A stretch of 55,708 bases of DNA from Planctomycetota bacterium (lineage in GTDB: Bacteria; Planctomycetota; Planctomycetia; Pirellulales; Lacipirellulaceae), in assembly GCA_024278955.1 (NCBI GenBank), contig JAJRSE010000060.1:1-55708 (forward strand), written 5' to 3'. Below the pieces are notes generated by a model that ran no database searches, was not told the origin of the DNA, and saw only the letters and a list, made by a program, of their open reading frames with translations. Position 1 is the stretch's first letter, and each line of letters begins with the position of its first letter. Below are positions 10,104-20,720 of the stretch, in pieces. The position numbers and the translations under genes were made by a program.

Positions 10104-10212
10104 CTAGTGCTTTGTCAGTATTGTAAATTAGGATCGTCATTTTGATTTCACTCGTATTTCAAAGGTTGAATCGAAATGACGATCCTAAAATTGTGATTTG
10201 ACAAAGCACTAG
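10104..10212. mobile_element. 109-bp palindromic MITE-like element
   Basis: Perfect 14-base terminal inverted repeats (CTAGTGCTTTGTCA at 10104-10117 and its complement at 10199-10212) enclose a second inverted pair (TAGGATCGTCATTT and AAATGACGATCCTA). Almost the whole element folds on itself and no protein is encoded. The terminal CTAG could be the duplicated target, as made by some IS5-group elements, which is an inference. It probably moved with the transposase of a related full element not present here. Confidence 0.7.
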
Positions 10213-10346
10213 GGTGCGATCGTTTCACCCCAACAGGGTCGCCAAGGGAGTGATTATGCCCTTCGGTCAAACATTCACCTGTTCGATTCCTCTGAATTTG
10301 GAACCACGGACTTGGAAGTTTGCATGCGCGCTATGCGAAGTGGTGT

Positions 10347-11840
10347 TTATAACGATGACGTAACTTCCAGGGCGTTCGACTTGCGTCGCGATGGTTTCGT
10401 CAAATCAGCAAGCACTTTTTCTGCCGCTTGTTCTCCTGTCTGTATGCAGTTGGGAATACCGATCCCGTGGAGGACATTGCTCGCCAGGGCAAAGTTTGGC
10501 AGTTGGTCGGCTTGAGCTTCAATTCTCTTCACAAGTTGCTCGTGTCCGACGTAGTATTGAGGCATCGCTCGAACTTGCCGTGTAACATGTTTCATCCTCG
10601 GCTCACCGCGAATGAGGAGTAGGTCGGACAGCTCTCGCAGGACTAGTTTTTGAAGTTGCTGATCGTCCAGATCGACGAGTTCGCCCTGGCAGGCCCCTCC
10701 GACGAACGCTCGCAGTAACACATGGCCTTCTGGGGCACGGTTTGCGTATTTGATGCTCGAAAAACTACAGGAAAGAATCTTCCGATTTTCGATTGAGGGC
10801 ACCACCAGTCCGAAACCATCCAAGGGGTTTCCGATTTGTTCTCGCAAAAACCCGAAGGAGACTAACGCACAACTGCCGTAGGGTATTTTTGTAAATTCCT
10901 CAGCCAGCGTGGAGGCGACTTTTTTCAGTAGGGCAGGATTCCGCCGCGCAGGAGTTGCCAGAATCAGGCCATCGACGTGGTGAGTTTGAGGTTGCGGTCC
11001 TCCGACTGAAATTATCCATCGACCTTCCGTGCTTTGGGCGACTTGTTCGACGGGCGATTTCAAAGAGAGCGTCGCCTCGCCCAACCGGTCGACAATCGCC
11101 TGGACGAATGCCGACATCCCCTCACGCGGGGCAACGAATTGGCTGTAGCGTGCTCCGCTGCTTTTCTGAACTGCTTTACGTTGCTGTTTCTGCTCTTTCA
11201 TCATCGCACGAATCAGACTTCCATGCTCTTTTTCCATTTTCAAAAATCGCGGTACGGTGGCGCCAATGCTGAGCTGTTCGGGGTCGCCTGTGTAGATGCC
11301 AGCCACCAAGGGTTGTACTAATCGCTCGTAGACCTCGCGCCCAAGACGCCGCCGGACAAACGCGGCTAGCGATTCCGTACCGTCCGCCTCGCGGCGTCGA
11401 ACAAAGAGTTCTGCTGCCATGCGTAGCTTGCCACGCCAACTCAAAATCGACGTCGAAATAATTGGCCAAATTCTGCTTGGAGCCATGACCGCAAAACCGG
11501 CAGGAATCGGTTGCAAGGTCCCCTTCGAAACTACGAATGCACGACGATACGAGTCGTTCGTTTCAATCAGCTCGGTATCGAAACCGATACGCTTGCAGAA
11601 ATCAACAGCATACGGCGGCGTCGTAATGAAGTTATCGGCGCCGGCTTCGATCAAAAAACCTTCGTGGCGTTCTGAATGTAAAATCCCACCTAGCCGATCG
11701 CTGGCTTCAAGCAGCAGGACTTTGGCCTCCGGTTGCAACTCAAGAATCCGATGCGCCGCTGCCAATCCAGAAATTCCCCCACCAATCACACCAATTGTAC
11801 AATCGACCGGATTCGGTAAGGCCGTGGCATTTTTTGACAT
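10347..11840 (-). CDS. hemG: Protoporphyrinogen/coproporphyrinogen oxidase (HemY type)
   Basis: The 497-residue flavoprotein begins with an FAD-binding Rossmann motif (GVIGGGISGLAAAH, residues about 17-30) followed by LLLEASDRLGG. It continues with the AGADNFITT and LVQPLVAGIYTGDPEQLS segments typical of oxygen-dependent PPOX and ends with HGIGIPNCIQTGEQAA, the C-terminal FAD motif. It oxidises protoporphyrinogen IX or coproporphyrinogen III in haem synthesis. The gene is divergent from a radical SAM protein gene with a 111-base shared promoter region. In databases such proteins appear as hemG or hemY. Confidence 0.94.
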   Translation of the reverse strand: MSKNATALPNPVDCTIGVIGGGISGLAAAHRILELQPEAKVLLLEASDRLGGILHSERHEGFLIEAGADNFITTPPYAVDFCKRIGFDTELIETNDSYRRAFVVSKGTLQPIPAGFAVMAPSRIWPIISTSILSWRGKLRMAAELFVRRREADGTESLAAFVRRRLGREVYERLVQPLVAGIYTGDPEQLSIGATVPRFLKMEKEHGSLIRAMMKEQKQQRKAVQKSSGARYSQFVAPREGMSAFVQAIVDRLGEATLSLKSPVEQVAQSTEGRWIISVGGPQPQTHHVDGLILATPARRNPALLKKVASTLAEEFTKIPYGSCALVSFGFLREQIGNPLDGFGLVVPSIENRKILSCSFSSIKYANRAPEGHVLLRAFVGGACQGELVDLDDQQLQKLVLRELSDLLLIRGEPRMKHVTRQVRAMPQYYVGHEQLVKRIEAQADQLPNFALASNVLHGIGIPNCIQTGEQAAEKVLADLTKPSRRKSNALEVTSSL

Positions 11841-11879
11841 GACGAGGTGTCTCTTTCAGGCATAAAGGAAAACAGGACC

Positions 11880-11909
11880 TTGACATCCTTAATATATCCT
11901 CGGTAGATT
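11880..11909 (+). promoter_or_regulatory. Candidate promoter for the radical SAM gene
   Basis: TTGACA at 11880-11885 is a perfect -35 box, with TAGATT at 11904-11909 as a weak -10 at 18-base spacing. It lies 43 bases before the GTG start in the hemG/radical SAM divergent gap. Confidence 0.35.
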
Positions 11910-11951
11910 GGGTTCGTCAACTTCGCCATTTTACGGTGAGAAAGCAAACCC

Positions 11952-13091
11952 GTGCCTAAGTCGATCCACAGAAATCGTTTTCAAAAAACCGACCTCCATC
12001 GTAGCCCGATGCTCGTTTTCTACGAAGTGACACAAGCTTGCGGTCTGGTGTGTAAACATTGCCGGGCCTGTGCTCAGACACATAGCCTTCCCGACGAGCT
12101 TTCGACAGAAGCCTCTCTGGGGTTAATTGACCAGCTTTCCAAATTCCCATCCCCACCGATGCTTGTTCTCACTGGTGGTGACCCCTTCTGCCGAGAAGAT
12201 ATTTTTCAGTTAATCGAACACGCGAAGCGGGTAGGTCTAGAGACGTCCATAACCCCCTCGGCCACGCCGCTGGTAACCAACGGAGCAATTGGGCGTCTAA
12301 AACAAGCGGGCATCCATCGCATGGCGATCAGCATTGATGGCGCCGACGCCGAGACCCACGACGAGTTCCGAGGCTTCGAAGGGAGCTTTGAGAGGAGCTT
12401 TGAAATTCTGCGAGAGGCACGTCGAATCGGTTTGCCAACACAGATAAATACCACCTTGACGCCCGGAAATTTCGGCCAACTCGACGCGATGGCAGAGATG
12501 TTTTCTGAACTAGAAATCGTGCTGTGGTCGGTTTTTTTTCTGGTGCCGGTCGGACGCGCCGAGTCGGCAACACGACTTTCGCCAGACGATTACGAACAAG
12601 CGTTCGAGCTACTTTGGCAACAGTCGCAACGACGATCGTACCTGATTAAAACGACCGAAGCGCCCCACTACCGGCGCTTCGCCATGAAAAAACAGCGAGA
12701 GGCCCAAGCCGCAGGCGACGACTCTACGGAAAAAGTAAAACCACCATTTCAGGCATCCGGCATAAACGATGGCAAGGGCGTTATGTTCGTCAGCCACAAC
12801 GGCGAATTTTTTCCTAGCGGCTTCATGCCGATCCGTAGCGGACAGTATCCGCAAGAAAATGCGGTCGAGGTCTACCAAGAGGCACCTCTGTTCAAAGACT
12901 TGCGCAACGCCAATCGCCTCGAAGGGAAATGCCGGCAATGCGAGTATCGCACCCTCTGCGGCGGCAGTCGTGCCCGTGCTTATGCGCTGACGGGCAACCC
13001 GTTTTCCGAGGAGGTCGACTGCGCGTACATTCCGCCCTCGCAAGAAGCGTCTCTCGATAACTCCAGCGACTCGAATTGCGATGCCCAATAA
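11952..13091 (+). CDS. Radical SAM/SPASM domain protein
   Basis: The 379-residue protein carries the radical SAM cluster motif CGLVCKHC (Cys30, Cys34, Cys37), the LTGGDPF segment that binds SAM, and a C-terminal cysteine cluster (CRQCEYRTLCGGSRARAYA and a later Cys) typical of SPASM domains that hold an auxiliary iron-sulfur cluster. It resembles the TIGR04053-type and AhbD-like group; some relatives act in haem synthesis. The divergent hemG neighbour supports a tetrapyrrole link, but this is inference. Start is the GTG at 11952, which leaves the CxxxCxxC at the usual distance. Confidence 0.88.
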   Translation: MPKSIHRNRFQKTDLHRSPMLVFYEVTQACGLVCKHCRACAQTHSLPDELSTEASLGLIDQLSKFPSPPMLVLTGGDPFCREDIFQLIEHAKRVGLETSITPSATPLVTNGAIGRLKQAGIHRMAISIDGADAETHDEFRGFEGSFERSFEILREARRIGLPTQINTTLTPGNFGQLDAMAEMFSELEIVLWSVFFLVPVGRAESATRLSPDDYEQAFELLWQQSQRRSYLIKTTEAPHYRRFAMKKQREAQAAGDDSTEKVKPPFQASGINDGKGVMFVSHNGEFFPSGFMPIRSGQYPQENAVEVYQEAPLFKDLRNANRLEGKCRQCEYRTLCGGSRARAYALTGNPFSEEVDCAYIPPSQEASLDNSSDSNCDAQ

Positions 13092-13402
13092 ATGGCTGGA
13101 GTAGCTCGGACCTGTGCGGTAGCCCAGTGCTTTCTAAACCCCTTATCCAAAAAATTCTGTTCATCCTGTCAGCAATTTCATTCCAAATGGATTCGTCAAC
13201 AAGGCTACAGTGACTGCAAAACGCGATAGGGCGATTGCCAAGTCGGTATTTTGAACCGCCAAGTTCGCCAAGAAAAAGAAGAAAGAACGACTGCAAAGAC
13301 ACAGGAAAGACTGGAATCACAGAGGCTTTCTTCTCAAGGCTCCGTGGTTCAATCAACTCGTCTTTTTCAGGTAGAACGTAGCATTGCAGCCCACTTGGGC
13401 GA
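13092..13402. other. Intergenic region between convergent genes
   Basis: About 310 bases separate the radical SAM gene from atpC. I see no credible gene, tRNA or strong terminator. The open frames that cross it on the minus strand have no protein-like features. Confidence 0.6.
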
Positions 13403-13819
13403 TCAGGAAGAACGCTTTGCGACTCGTAGCTGAGCCCTTGCCTGAGAGACGCTGCGATCTCGAATCTCAATCTGATCATCTCCGGCAACTTTGGTTTTCA
13501 GGACGTCGTCGAGTAGTTTTTGCGCAGTTTTGCTATCGACAGCTTCCGACTTAATAGCTCGATTCGTCAGCACTGAGACAAGATTATCGGCAACTTGCAC
13601 AAAACCGCCACCGACGTAGTAGCGGGTCGTGTCAGAACCGCTACGAATTCGCAGTTCTCCAAAACCGAGTCGCCCAATCATCGGACTATGAAGCGGCGCA
13701 ATGCCCAGTTCACCGTCAAATAGCGGCAATGCGATGAAGTCGGCCTCGCACTCAAGGACCGTTTCTTCGGGCGTTACTATGATGCAACGCAAGGCAGAAG
13801 TAGATGTTTCAGTTGACAT
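13403..13819 (-). CDS. atpC: ATP synthase F1 subunit epsilon
   Basis: The 138-residue product has the N-terminal beta-sandwich of epsilon (VTPEETVLECEADFIALPLFDGELGIAPLHSPMIGRLG, in which the DGELGI and LHSP segments are diagnostic) and a short C-terminal helical part. It couples rotation and inhibits ATP hydrolysis in the central stalk. It is the last gene of the atp operon, 37 bases after atpD. The ATG at 13819 is preferred over a GTG two codons upstream. Confidence 0.95.
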   Translation of the reverse strand: MSTETSTSALRCIIVTPEETVLECEADFIALPLFDGELGIAPLHSPMIGRLGFGELRIRSGSDTTRYYVGGGFVQVADNLVSVLTNRAIKSEAVDSKTAQKLLDDVLKTKVAGDDQIEIRDRSVSQARAQLRVAKRSS

Positions 13820-13856
13820 AATCACCGAGTTCTAACTAACGACTAACGACAAACCA

Positions 13857-15362
<1,506 letters not shown>

Positions 15363-15375
15363 CTAAGTTTTTTGT

Positions 15376-16260
15376 TTACTTCAAAGCTTCAACACCACCT
15401 ACGAGGTCCATCAACTCCGAAGTAATGCGTCCCTGGCGAGCACGGTTGTATCGCATGCTTAACTCTTTGATCAGGTCGCCAGCATTGTCAGTAGCTGCCT
15501 TCATGGCAACCATCCGCGCGACCTGTTCGCTAACGGCTGAGTCGAGAAAACACTTGAACAATTTTACTTTGAAACTTGTTGGCACGACCTCTTCAAGGAT
15601 ACTCGCCGGCGAGGGCAAAAATTCGTAGATCGTATCGCTGCTGCTCGCCTCTTCTTCGTCTTCTGTGGCAACTTGCAACGACCCCAATGGGAGCAATGTT
15701 TCTACCGCAACCGACTGACGGGCGATGCTGTTGAACTTCATGTAGACAACGTCCAGGCGATCAAGCTTGCCTGCGAGGTAGTCCTCTAAGTAGCGATTCG
15801 CAATCACTTCAACTTCGTCGAATGTTGGCTTGTCTTCAAATTGAGTGAACTGCTCTTCGAGTTCGATCCCTTGAAAACCAAAACCGGCGATCCCTTTCTT
15901 GCCAGAAGCCTCGGCTCCAACATGCGGGATGCTACTGGTGAGATCATTCCAACGACTCATCCCGGCGCGAAGAAGGTTACCGTTGAAGCCACCGCAAAAA
16001 CCGCGATTGCCGGTGAGCACAAGCAGCTTCGCGTTTTCGGTCTGCTCCCGCTGTTCAAGCAAAGGGTGGCTTACTTCCAGGCCCGCCTTGGTAAGGTCGG
16101 AAACCAGCTGGGTAATCCGCTCGGTATAAGCTGTCGCAGCCGATGCCCGGTCCATTGCCTTCTTGAAACGCGCAGTCGCGATCAATTCCATCGTCCGCGT
16201 GATTCGGCGCATATTGCGAATCGATTTGCGGCGTTTATCAAGTTCTTTTGGATTGGCCAT
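15376..16260 (-). CDS. atpG: ATP synthase F1 subunit gamma
   Basis: The 294-residue protein begins MANPKELDKRRKSIRNMRRI and ends with the conserved RYNRARQGRITSELMDLVGG, the two long helices of the rotating shaft. The middle holds LTGNRGFCGGFN. It is the rotor axle that changes the conformation of the beta subunits. It lies 46 bases after atpA and 76 bases before atpD. Confidence 0.97.
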   Translation of the reverse strand: MANPKELDKRRKSIRNMRRITRTMELIATARFKKAMDRASAATAYTERITQLVSDLTKAGLEVSHPLLEQREQTENAKLLVLTGNRGFCGGFNGNLLRAGMSRWNDLTSSIPHVGAEASGKKGIAGFGFQGIELEEQFTQFEDKPTFDEVEVIANRYLEDYLAGKLDRLDVVYMKFNSIARQSVAVETLLPLGSLQVATEDEEEASSSDTIYEFLPSPASILEEVVPTSFKVKLFKCFLDSAVSEQVARMVAMKAATDNAGDLIKELSMRYNRARQGRITSELMDLVGGVEALK

Positions 16261-16306
16261 GGGGAAGGGTAGGGGGAGTGGTCAGAGGTTAGGGAAGGTC
16301 AAGAGT

Positions 16307-17848
16307 CTAAACGGTTGCCGCTTCTTTAGCAGACGCATTATTACCTTGGAATTGCGTTTTGAACTCGGCAAGCGAGGCCTCGATCTTCTCAATCAGGGCA
16401 TCATCCAAATCCTTCTTCTCAATCAACTCGTTGCGAACTTCCGATTTCTGGTCCGACATGAAAGTCACGAATTGGGATTCCCATTCTTTCACTTGGTTTG
16501 CCTCGATCTGATCCAAGTGGCCGCGGGTACCGGCGTAAATCATGAGCACCTGATCGGCAATGTGCATCGGAGCATACTGGCCTTGCTTGAGCAGCTCGAC
16601 CATTCGATAACCACGATCAAGACGTGCCTGAGTCGCGGGGTCGAGCTCGGTTCCCATCTGGGCAAAGGCTTCCAGCTCGCGGAAGGCAGCCAAGTCGAGA
16701 CGCAAACCGCCCGAAACTTTCTTCATGGCCTTAATCTGTGCGGCACCACCCACACGAGAAACCGAAATGCCGGCGTTCATCGCAGGCTTTACGCCAGAGA
16801 AGAACAGGTCGGGTTGCAGATAAATCTGTCCGTCGGTAATCGAAATCACGTTGGTAGGAATGTAGGCCGAAACTTCGCCTTCGAGCGTTTCGATGATTGG
16901 AAGCGAAGTAATCGAACCGCCACCCAGGGCATCTGAAAGCTTAGCCGAACGCTCCAAAAGACGACTATGGCAGTAGAAAACATCGCCAGGAAAAGCTTCG
17001 CGTCCTGGCGGGCGTCGCATCAGAAGCGAAAGCTCGCGATAAGCGACCGCCTGCTTGCTGAGATCGTCGTAAACCACCAGAGCATGGCCACCGTTGAACA
17101 TGTACTCCTCGGCCATGGCCGTTCCGGAGTAAGGGGCAATGTACTGGAGCGGTGCCGGAGCACTCGCACCCGCAAGGATTACGGTCGTGTAATCCATTGC
17201 GCCAGACTCTTCGAGCTTCTCAATGATGCCGGCAACCGTCGATTCCTTTTGGCCAATCGCAACGTAGAAGCATTTTACGTCGGAGTCTTTCTGATTGATG
17301 ATGGCGTCAATCGCGATCGCAGTCTTACCCGTCTTGCGGTCGCCAATAATCAGCTCGCGTTGGCCACGACCGATCGGCGTCATCGCGTCAATCGCTTTGA
17401 TACCAGTTTGCAGCGGCTCGCACACAGGCTGACGCTCGGCAACGCCTGTGGCGATCACTTCAACGTCTCGGCGTTTGTTCGTCGCAACCGGGCCCTTGCC
17501 GTCCATGGGATTACCCAGCGGATCGACCACGCGGCCAAGTAGTTCGTCGCCCACAGGCACACTCAGCAGCTGGCCCATGCTGCGAACTTCTTCTCCCTCG
17601 TTGATATCCAGATAATCGCCAAGGATGATGACGCCTACCGAGTTTTCTTCCAGGTTGAAGGCCAGACCGTTTACGCCCGAGCGGAACTCGACCATTTCGC
17701 CGGCCATAACGCCCGACAAACCGTAAACTTGGGCAATACCATCGCCCACTTCCAAGACGCGACCGACTTCTCGTACGTCAACCTGGGAAGCAAACTGCTC
17801 GATCTCTTTTTGAATGACCGAGGCGATCTCGTCGCTATTAAACTTCAT
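16307..17848 (-). CDS. atpA: ATP synthase F1 subunit alpha
   Basis: The 513-residue non-catalytic nucleotide-binding subunit has the P-loop [29 protein letters not shown], the [13 protein letters not shown] segment and the signature SRVGGAAQ. Length and order are standard. A 123-base gap with a hairpin separates it from atpH, the widest gap inside the operon. Confidence 0.98.
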   Translation of the reverse strand: MKFNSDEIASVIQKEIEQFASQVDVREVGRVLEVGDGIAQVYGLSGVMAGEMVEFRSGVNGLAFNLEENSVGVIILGDYLDINEGEEVRSMGQLLSVPVGDELLGRVVDPLGNPMDGKGPVATNKRRDVEVIATGVAERQPVCEPLQTGIKAIDAMTPIGRGQRELIIGDRKTGKTAIAIDAIINQKDSDVKCFYVAIGQKESTVAGIIEKLEESGAMDYTTVILAGASAPAPLQYIAPYSGTAMAEEYMFNGGHALVVYDDLSKQAVAYRELSLLMRRPPGREAFPGDVFYCHSRLLERSAKLSDALGGGSITSLPIIETLEGEVSAYIPTNVISITDGQIYLQPDLFFSGVKPAMNAGISVSRVGGAAQIKAMKKVSGGLRLDLAAFRELEAFAQMGTELDPATQARLDRGYRMVELLKQGQYAPMHIADQVLMIYAGTRGHLDQIEANQVKEWESQFVTFMSDQKSEVRNELIEKKDLDDALIEKIEASLAEFKTQFQGNNASAKEAATV

Positions 17849-17896
17849 CGAAACGCTCCGAATGAATTACTCTTTGAATGTGACTTAGTAGTTTGT

Positions 17897-17937
17897 TTGG
17901 GAGAAAGCAATTGAGAGGTTCGTTCTCGCTCTCCCAA
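17897..17937 (-). other. Hairpin in the atpH-atpA gap
   Basis: TTGGGAGA at 17897-17904 pairs with TCTCCCAA at 17930-17937 around a loop with a further GAG/CTC pairing. It sits in the widest spacer of the operon and could be a processing or mRNA-stability site that adjusts the relative yield of F1 subunits. No T run follows. Confidence 0.4.
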
Positions 17938-17971
17938 TGTCTTTTATGTTTGGGCGCCGCACTGCTGGCAC

Positions 17972-18601
17972 TTAGCTCTTAAATTGCCCCGATCGATTCT
18001 GAATCGCATCGATGGCACTTGAAATCATCGCCTGTCGCGTACGTTCTAGACTCGAACGTGTCGAGGCGTCGAACACCTTATCGCCTACCTTGACGACAAA
18101 GCCGCCGATTAGCTCGGGATTGACTGCCGTGGTAATCACAGGGTCACAATCCAGGGCCTTGCTAAGCGTATCACGCAACTCTTGCTGTAACGAAGCATCA
18201 AGCTCAAACGCCGACTCCACATAAACAGGGATGCGGTTGTTTTGCTCTTGCCATAACAGGTCTGCCGAGCGGACAACGTGTCGCAACAACCCCAGTCGGT
18301 CGTGGTTGGCCATGACCTTCAAAAAGTTGAGCGAAGTACTCGACAATCGACCGCCAAACACACGGTCTAGCATGGCAAGCTTTTCTTCTTGCGGCACCAG
18401 AGCCGACCCGAATATCTGTTCGAGTTCTGGAAATTGATCCAGCACCTCGGTCACAAGCGACTTCAATTCCTCGATCAAACTGCCAACATCGTCGCCACCT
18501 GCGCCGAGTACGGCTTGGGCGTAAACACGTGCAAGCTTCTCGATATCGACATCAAAAAAGGTGTCGCGAGAGGATTCGCTGGTAGCTGATTGATCTGTCA
18601 T
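17972..18601 (-). CDS. atpH: ATP synthase F1 subunit delta
   Basis: The 209-residue protein fits the delta/OSCP family: EKLARVYAQAVLGA near the N-terminus, KVMANHDRLGLLRHVV in the middle and the C-terminal NPELIGGFVVKVGDKVFDAS, where GGFVV is diagnostic. It joins F1 to the peripheral stalk. A stretch of about 15 extra acidic and polar residues precedes the core. It begins 14 bases after the atpF stop, suggesting coupled translation. Confidence 0.94.
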   Translation of the reverse strand: MTDQSATSESSRDTFFDVDIEKLARVYAQAVLGAGGDDVGSLIEELKSLVTEVLDQFPELEQIFGSALVPQEEKLAMLDRVFGGRLSSTSLNFLKVMANHDRLGLLRHVVRSADLLWQEQNNRIPVYVESAFELDASLQQELRDTLSKALDCDPVITTAVNPELIGGFVVKVGDKVFDASTRSSLERTRQAMISSAIDAIQNRSGQFKS

Positions 18602-18615
18602 AGCTGTCGTTAGGA

Positions 18616-19338
18616 TCAGTTCTTGCTGGGGCTGCTAGCCGCTAAAGTGCTGAGAGCATCACGCACGAGTTGGGCCTGCTGGTCGGCCGTGATATTCTGT
18701 TTCACGACCTTCCCCGCCAACTCGACCGCCAAATTGGCACTCGACTCGGCCAGACTCTTCAAAGCCGAATCGGCAGCCCGCTCGACATCGCGCAAGGCTC
18801 GGTCGCGTTCTTTGTCGGCTGCCTGCTTGGCTTCGGCAAGGATTTGAGCCTTGGTGCCCTCCGCATCACGCCGGGCCTCCTCCAAAAGCTCTCGCACTTC
18901 GTCAGCCGCACGAGCCAACTTGGCCTCATGCTCAGCAAGCAATTGCTTAGCCTCCTCATGCTTTGAAGCAGCGTCGGCAATGTTGCCTTCAATCCGCTTC
19001 TCGCGCTCTTCAAGGGCTGCAGAGATCTGCGGCCATGCCGTTTTCTTGAGCACGATCAACAAGACGGTAAAAATCACAGCCGTCCAAATCGCCAAATCAA
19101 GATCTACGGCAAGGGGATTCGGTTTCCCGGTCCCATGGTCCTCCTCATGAGCATCTCCGGCATGGGCACCTTCGCCCTCGCTCGGATGCGATTCATGCGG
19201 ATCAGCCGCGCAAGACACCTGCTGGCCCATCGACCAAACAGCGCCAAACGCCACAACAAACAAGAGTGGAAACACTCGGTGAAAACTCATGCGAAGCACT
19301 TTCATCGCTTGCTGCTCAACGCCCTCTGACAAAATCAT
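18616..19338 (-). CDS. atpF: ATP synthase F0 subunit b with N-terminal leader
   Basis: The protein has the single membrane helix DLAIWTAVIFTVLLIVLKK followed by the long charged helix of the peripheral stalk (AWPQISAALEEREKRIEGNI onward). Unusually, a signal-peptide-like segment (RVFPLLFVVAFGAVWSMG) and a linker rich in His, Glu and Asp precede the membrane helix, giving about 80 extra residues. The start could be the ATG at 19338, 19305 or 19290; none has a strong ribosome binding site. Leaders of this kind are recalled from other planctomycetes. Confidence 0.92.
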   Translation of the reverse strand: MILSEGVEQQAMKVLRMSFHRVFPLLFVVAFGAVWSMGQQVSCAADPHESHPSEGEGAHAGDAHEEDHGTGKPNPLAVDLDLAIWTAVIFTVLLIVLKKTAWPQISAALEEREKRIEGNIADAASKHEEAKQLLAEHEAKLARAADEVRELLEEARRDAEGTKAQILAEAKQAADKERDRALRDVERAADSALKSLAESSANLAVELAGKVVKQNITADQQAQLVRDALSTLAASSPSKN

Positions 19339-19392
19339 GCCAGCAAGGAAATGCTAGCACGGACATCCAGGCAGGGGCATATCGAGCCTAGG

Positions 19393-19713
19393 CTAGTTAA
19401 ACAACATACAAACGATCAAGGCGAAGAACGTAGCACCTTCGATCAGAGCAGCCGCGATAATCATGGCTGTCTGGATGTTTCCGGCAGCCTCGGGTTGCCG
19501 AGCCATACTTTCAACTGCCTGGCCACCAATCCGGCCAATGCCAAGAGCTGCACCAATAATTACCAAGCCGGCGCCAAAAGCGGCTCCAGGATTCATGCTA
19601 AATCCCGCAGCAGCAACTGCGGGAGCAGCGGCGGCAGCGTCTTGGGCAAGGGCGGGTCCAACAACCACAAATGCGGCCAAACAAAAAACGAACACTTTCA
19701 TCATCTTGTACAC
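19393..19713 (-). CDS. atpE: ATP synthase F0 subunit c with N-terminal leader
   Basis: The C-terminal 70 residues form the two-helix c subunit with the RQPEA loop and the ion-binding Glu92 in AALIEGATFF. Sodium-binding residues are absent: the position of the first-helix Gln is Ile, and Gly-Ala follow the Glu in place of Ser-Thr, so a proton ring is expected. The first 35 residues are an export-type signal (VFVFCLAAFVVVGPALAQ) and an Ala-rich linker, probably removed. The GTG at 19713 has GGAG nine bases upstream; ATG codons follow at 19704 and 19701. Confidence 0.95.
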   Translation of the reverse strand: MYKMMKVFVFCLAAFVVVGPALAQDAAAAAPAVAAAGFSMNPGAAFGAGLVIIGAALGIGRIGGQAVESMARQPEAAGNIQTAMIIAAALIEGATFFALIVCMLFN

Positions 19714-19788
19714 GGCGAGGAACTCCTACGTCTGAGAAAACTAGGGTAACTGGTTCTAAAAAATGACTTCAAAAGCGTTGTACTCAGG

Positions 19789-20694
19789 TCAATGCGGATG
19801 CACTGCAGCCCCGATAAACAACGCTGACAGAAACGTAAAAATGTAAGCCTGTAAAAAGGCAACAAACAACTCAAGCAAACTAAGCGCCGTACCACCTAAA
19901 ACACTGGCAAGCGTCACGGCACCCCAAATCCCAGCACCGGCTGCGGCACTGGCACTAATAAATCCAACAATTACGGCAAGCACTACGTGACCGGCCATCA
20001 TATTTGCCAGCAACCGAATCGCCAAGACGCCGTGCTTAATAAACAGGCCAAGCACCTCGATCACAAAAATCATCGGGATCAGAAGCACGGCAATCGGTCC
20101 CGGAAGGTCCATATGCGGAACTTGAGCTTTCCAAAACCCCACAACTCCGAGCTTTGCCGAACCGGAGAAAACAACTATCGAAAAAGTGACAAACGCCAAA
20201 GCCCCAGTCACGGCGAGTGCCCCAGTTGGTGAGCCCATCCAAGGAACCATCCCGATTAAATTACACCCAAGGACAAACAGGAAGATGGTCCACAGAAACG
20301 GCATAAACTTGTCGGCATCCTGTTTACCAATGCAAGGTCGCGCGACGTCGTCGCGAATGAACAACAAAAAGACTTCCAGGAAATTCCAAAGACGGCCCTT
20401 AGCGCTTGTGCCTCCCTTGAGGCTCTTGGCAAGACCAATAAAGCAAACTGCAATGATAATTGCGACCACCAGCTCAAGAAGCATGAACTTCGTGATCATG
20501 AAGTCGAGCGGCTGTATCGTATTATCAATCAGCTCGTTGCCTGTGCACATCTCAAGGAGAGGCTCATCCAGCTTAAACGGCTGAGGAATATGGACATGGC
20601 CGTGGTTTTCCGGTGCGAAAAAATGCGGAAGGTGAAATCCGTCCGCGTCTGCAACGTGACCAAACAGCTCATTAGGATCTAAAGCATCTGCCAT
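19789..20694 (-). CDS. atpB: ATP synthase F0 subunit a
   Basis: The 301-residue membrane protein contains the helix with the essential arginine and asparagine (LAIRLLANMMAGHVV) and the C-terminal LELFVAFLQAYIFTFLSALFIG segment of the proton half-channels. A His-rich N-terminal region of about 60 residues precedes the first helix. The frame stays open far upstream through the atpI-like gene, but the ATG at 20694 gives the family-like length. Confidence 0.96.
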   Translation of the reverse strand: MADALDPNELFGHVADADGFHLPHFFAPENHGHVHIPQPFKLDEPLLEMCTGNELIDNTIQPLDFMITKFMLLELVVAIIIAVCFIGLAKSLKGGTSAKGRLWNFLEVFLLFIRDDVARPCIGKQDADKFMPFLWTIFLFVLGCNLIGMVPWMGSPTGALAVTGALAFVTFSIVVFSGSAKLGVVGFWKAQVPHMDLPGPIAVLLIPMIFVIEVLGLFIKHGVLAIRLLANMMAGHVVLAVIVGFISASAAAGAGIWGAVTLASVLGGTALSLLELFVAFLQAYIFTFLSALFIGAAVHPH

Positions 20695-20720
20695 GAATGT
20701 GTACGTCTTATTACGTATGC

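Noticed and set aside
19393..19713. Sodium-dependent c-ring
   Set aside because: The Gln and Ser/Thr sodium ligands are missing around Glu92, so a proton ring is more likely.
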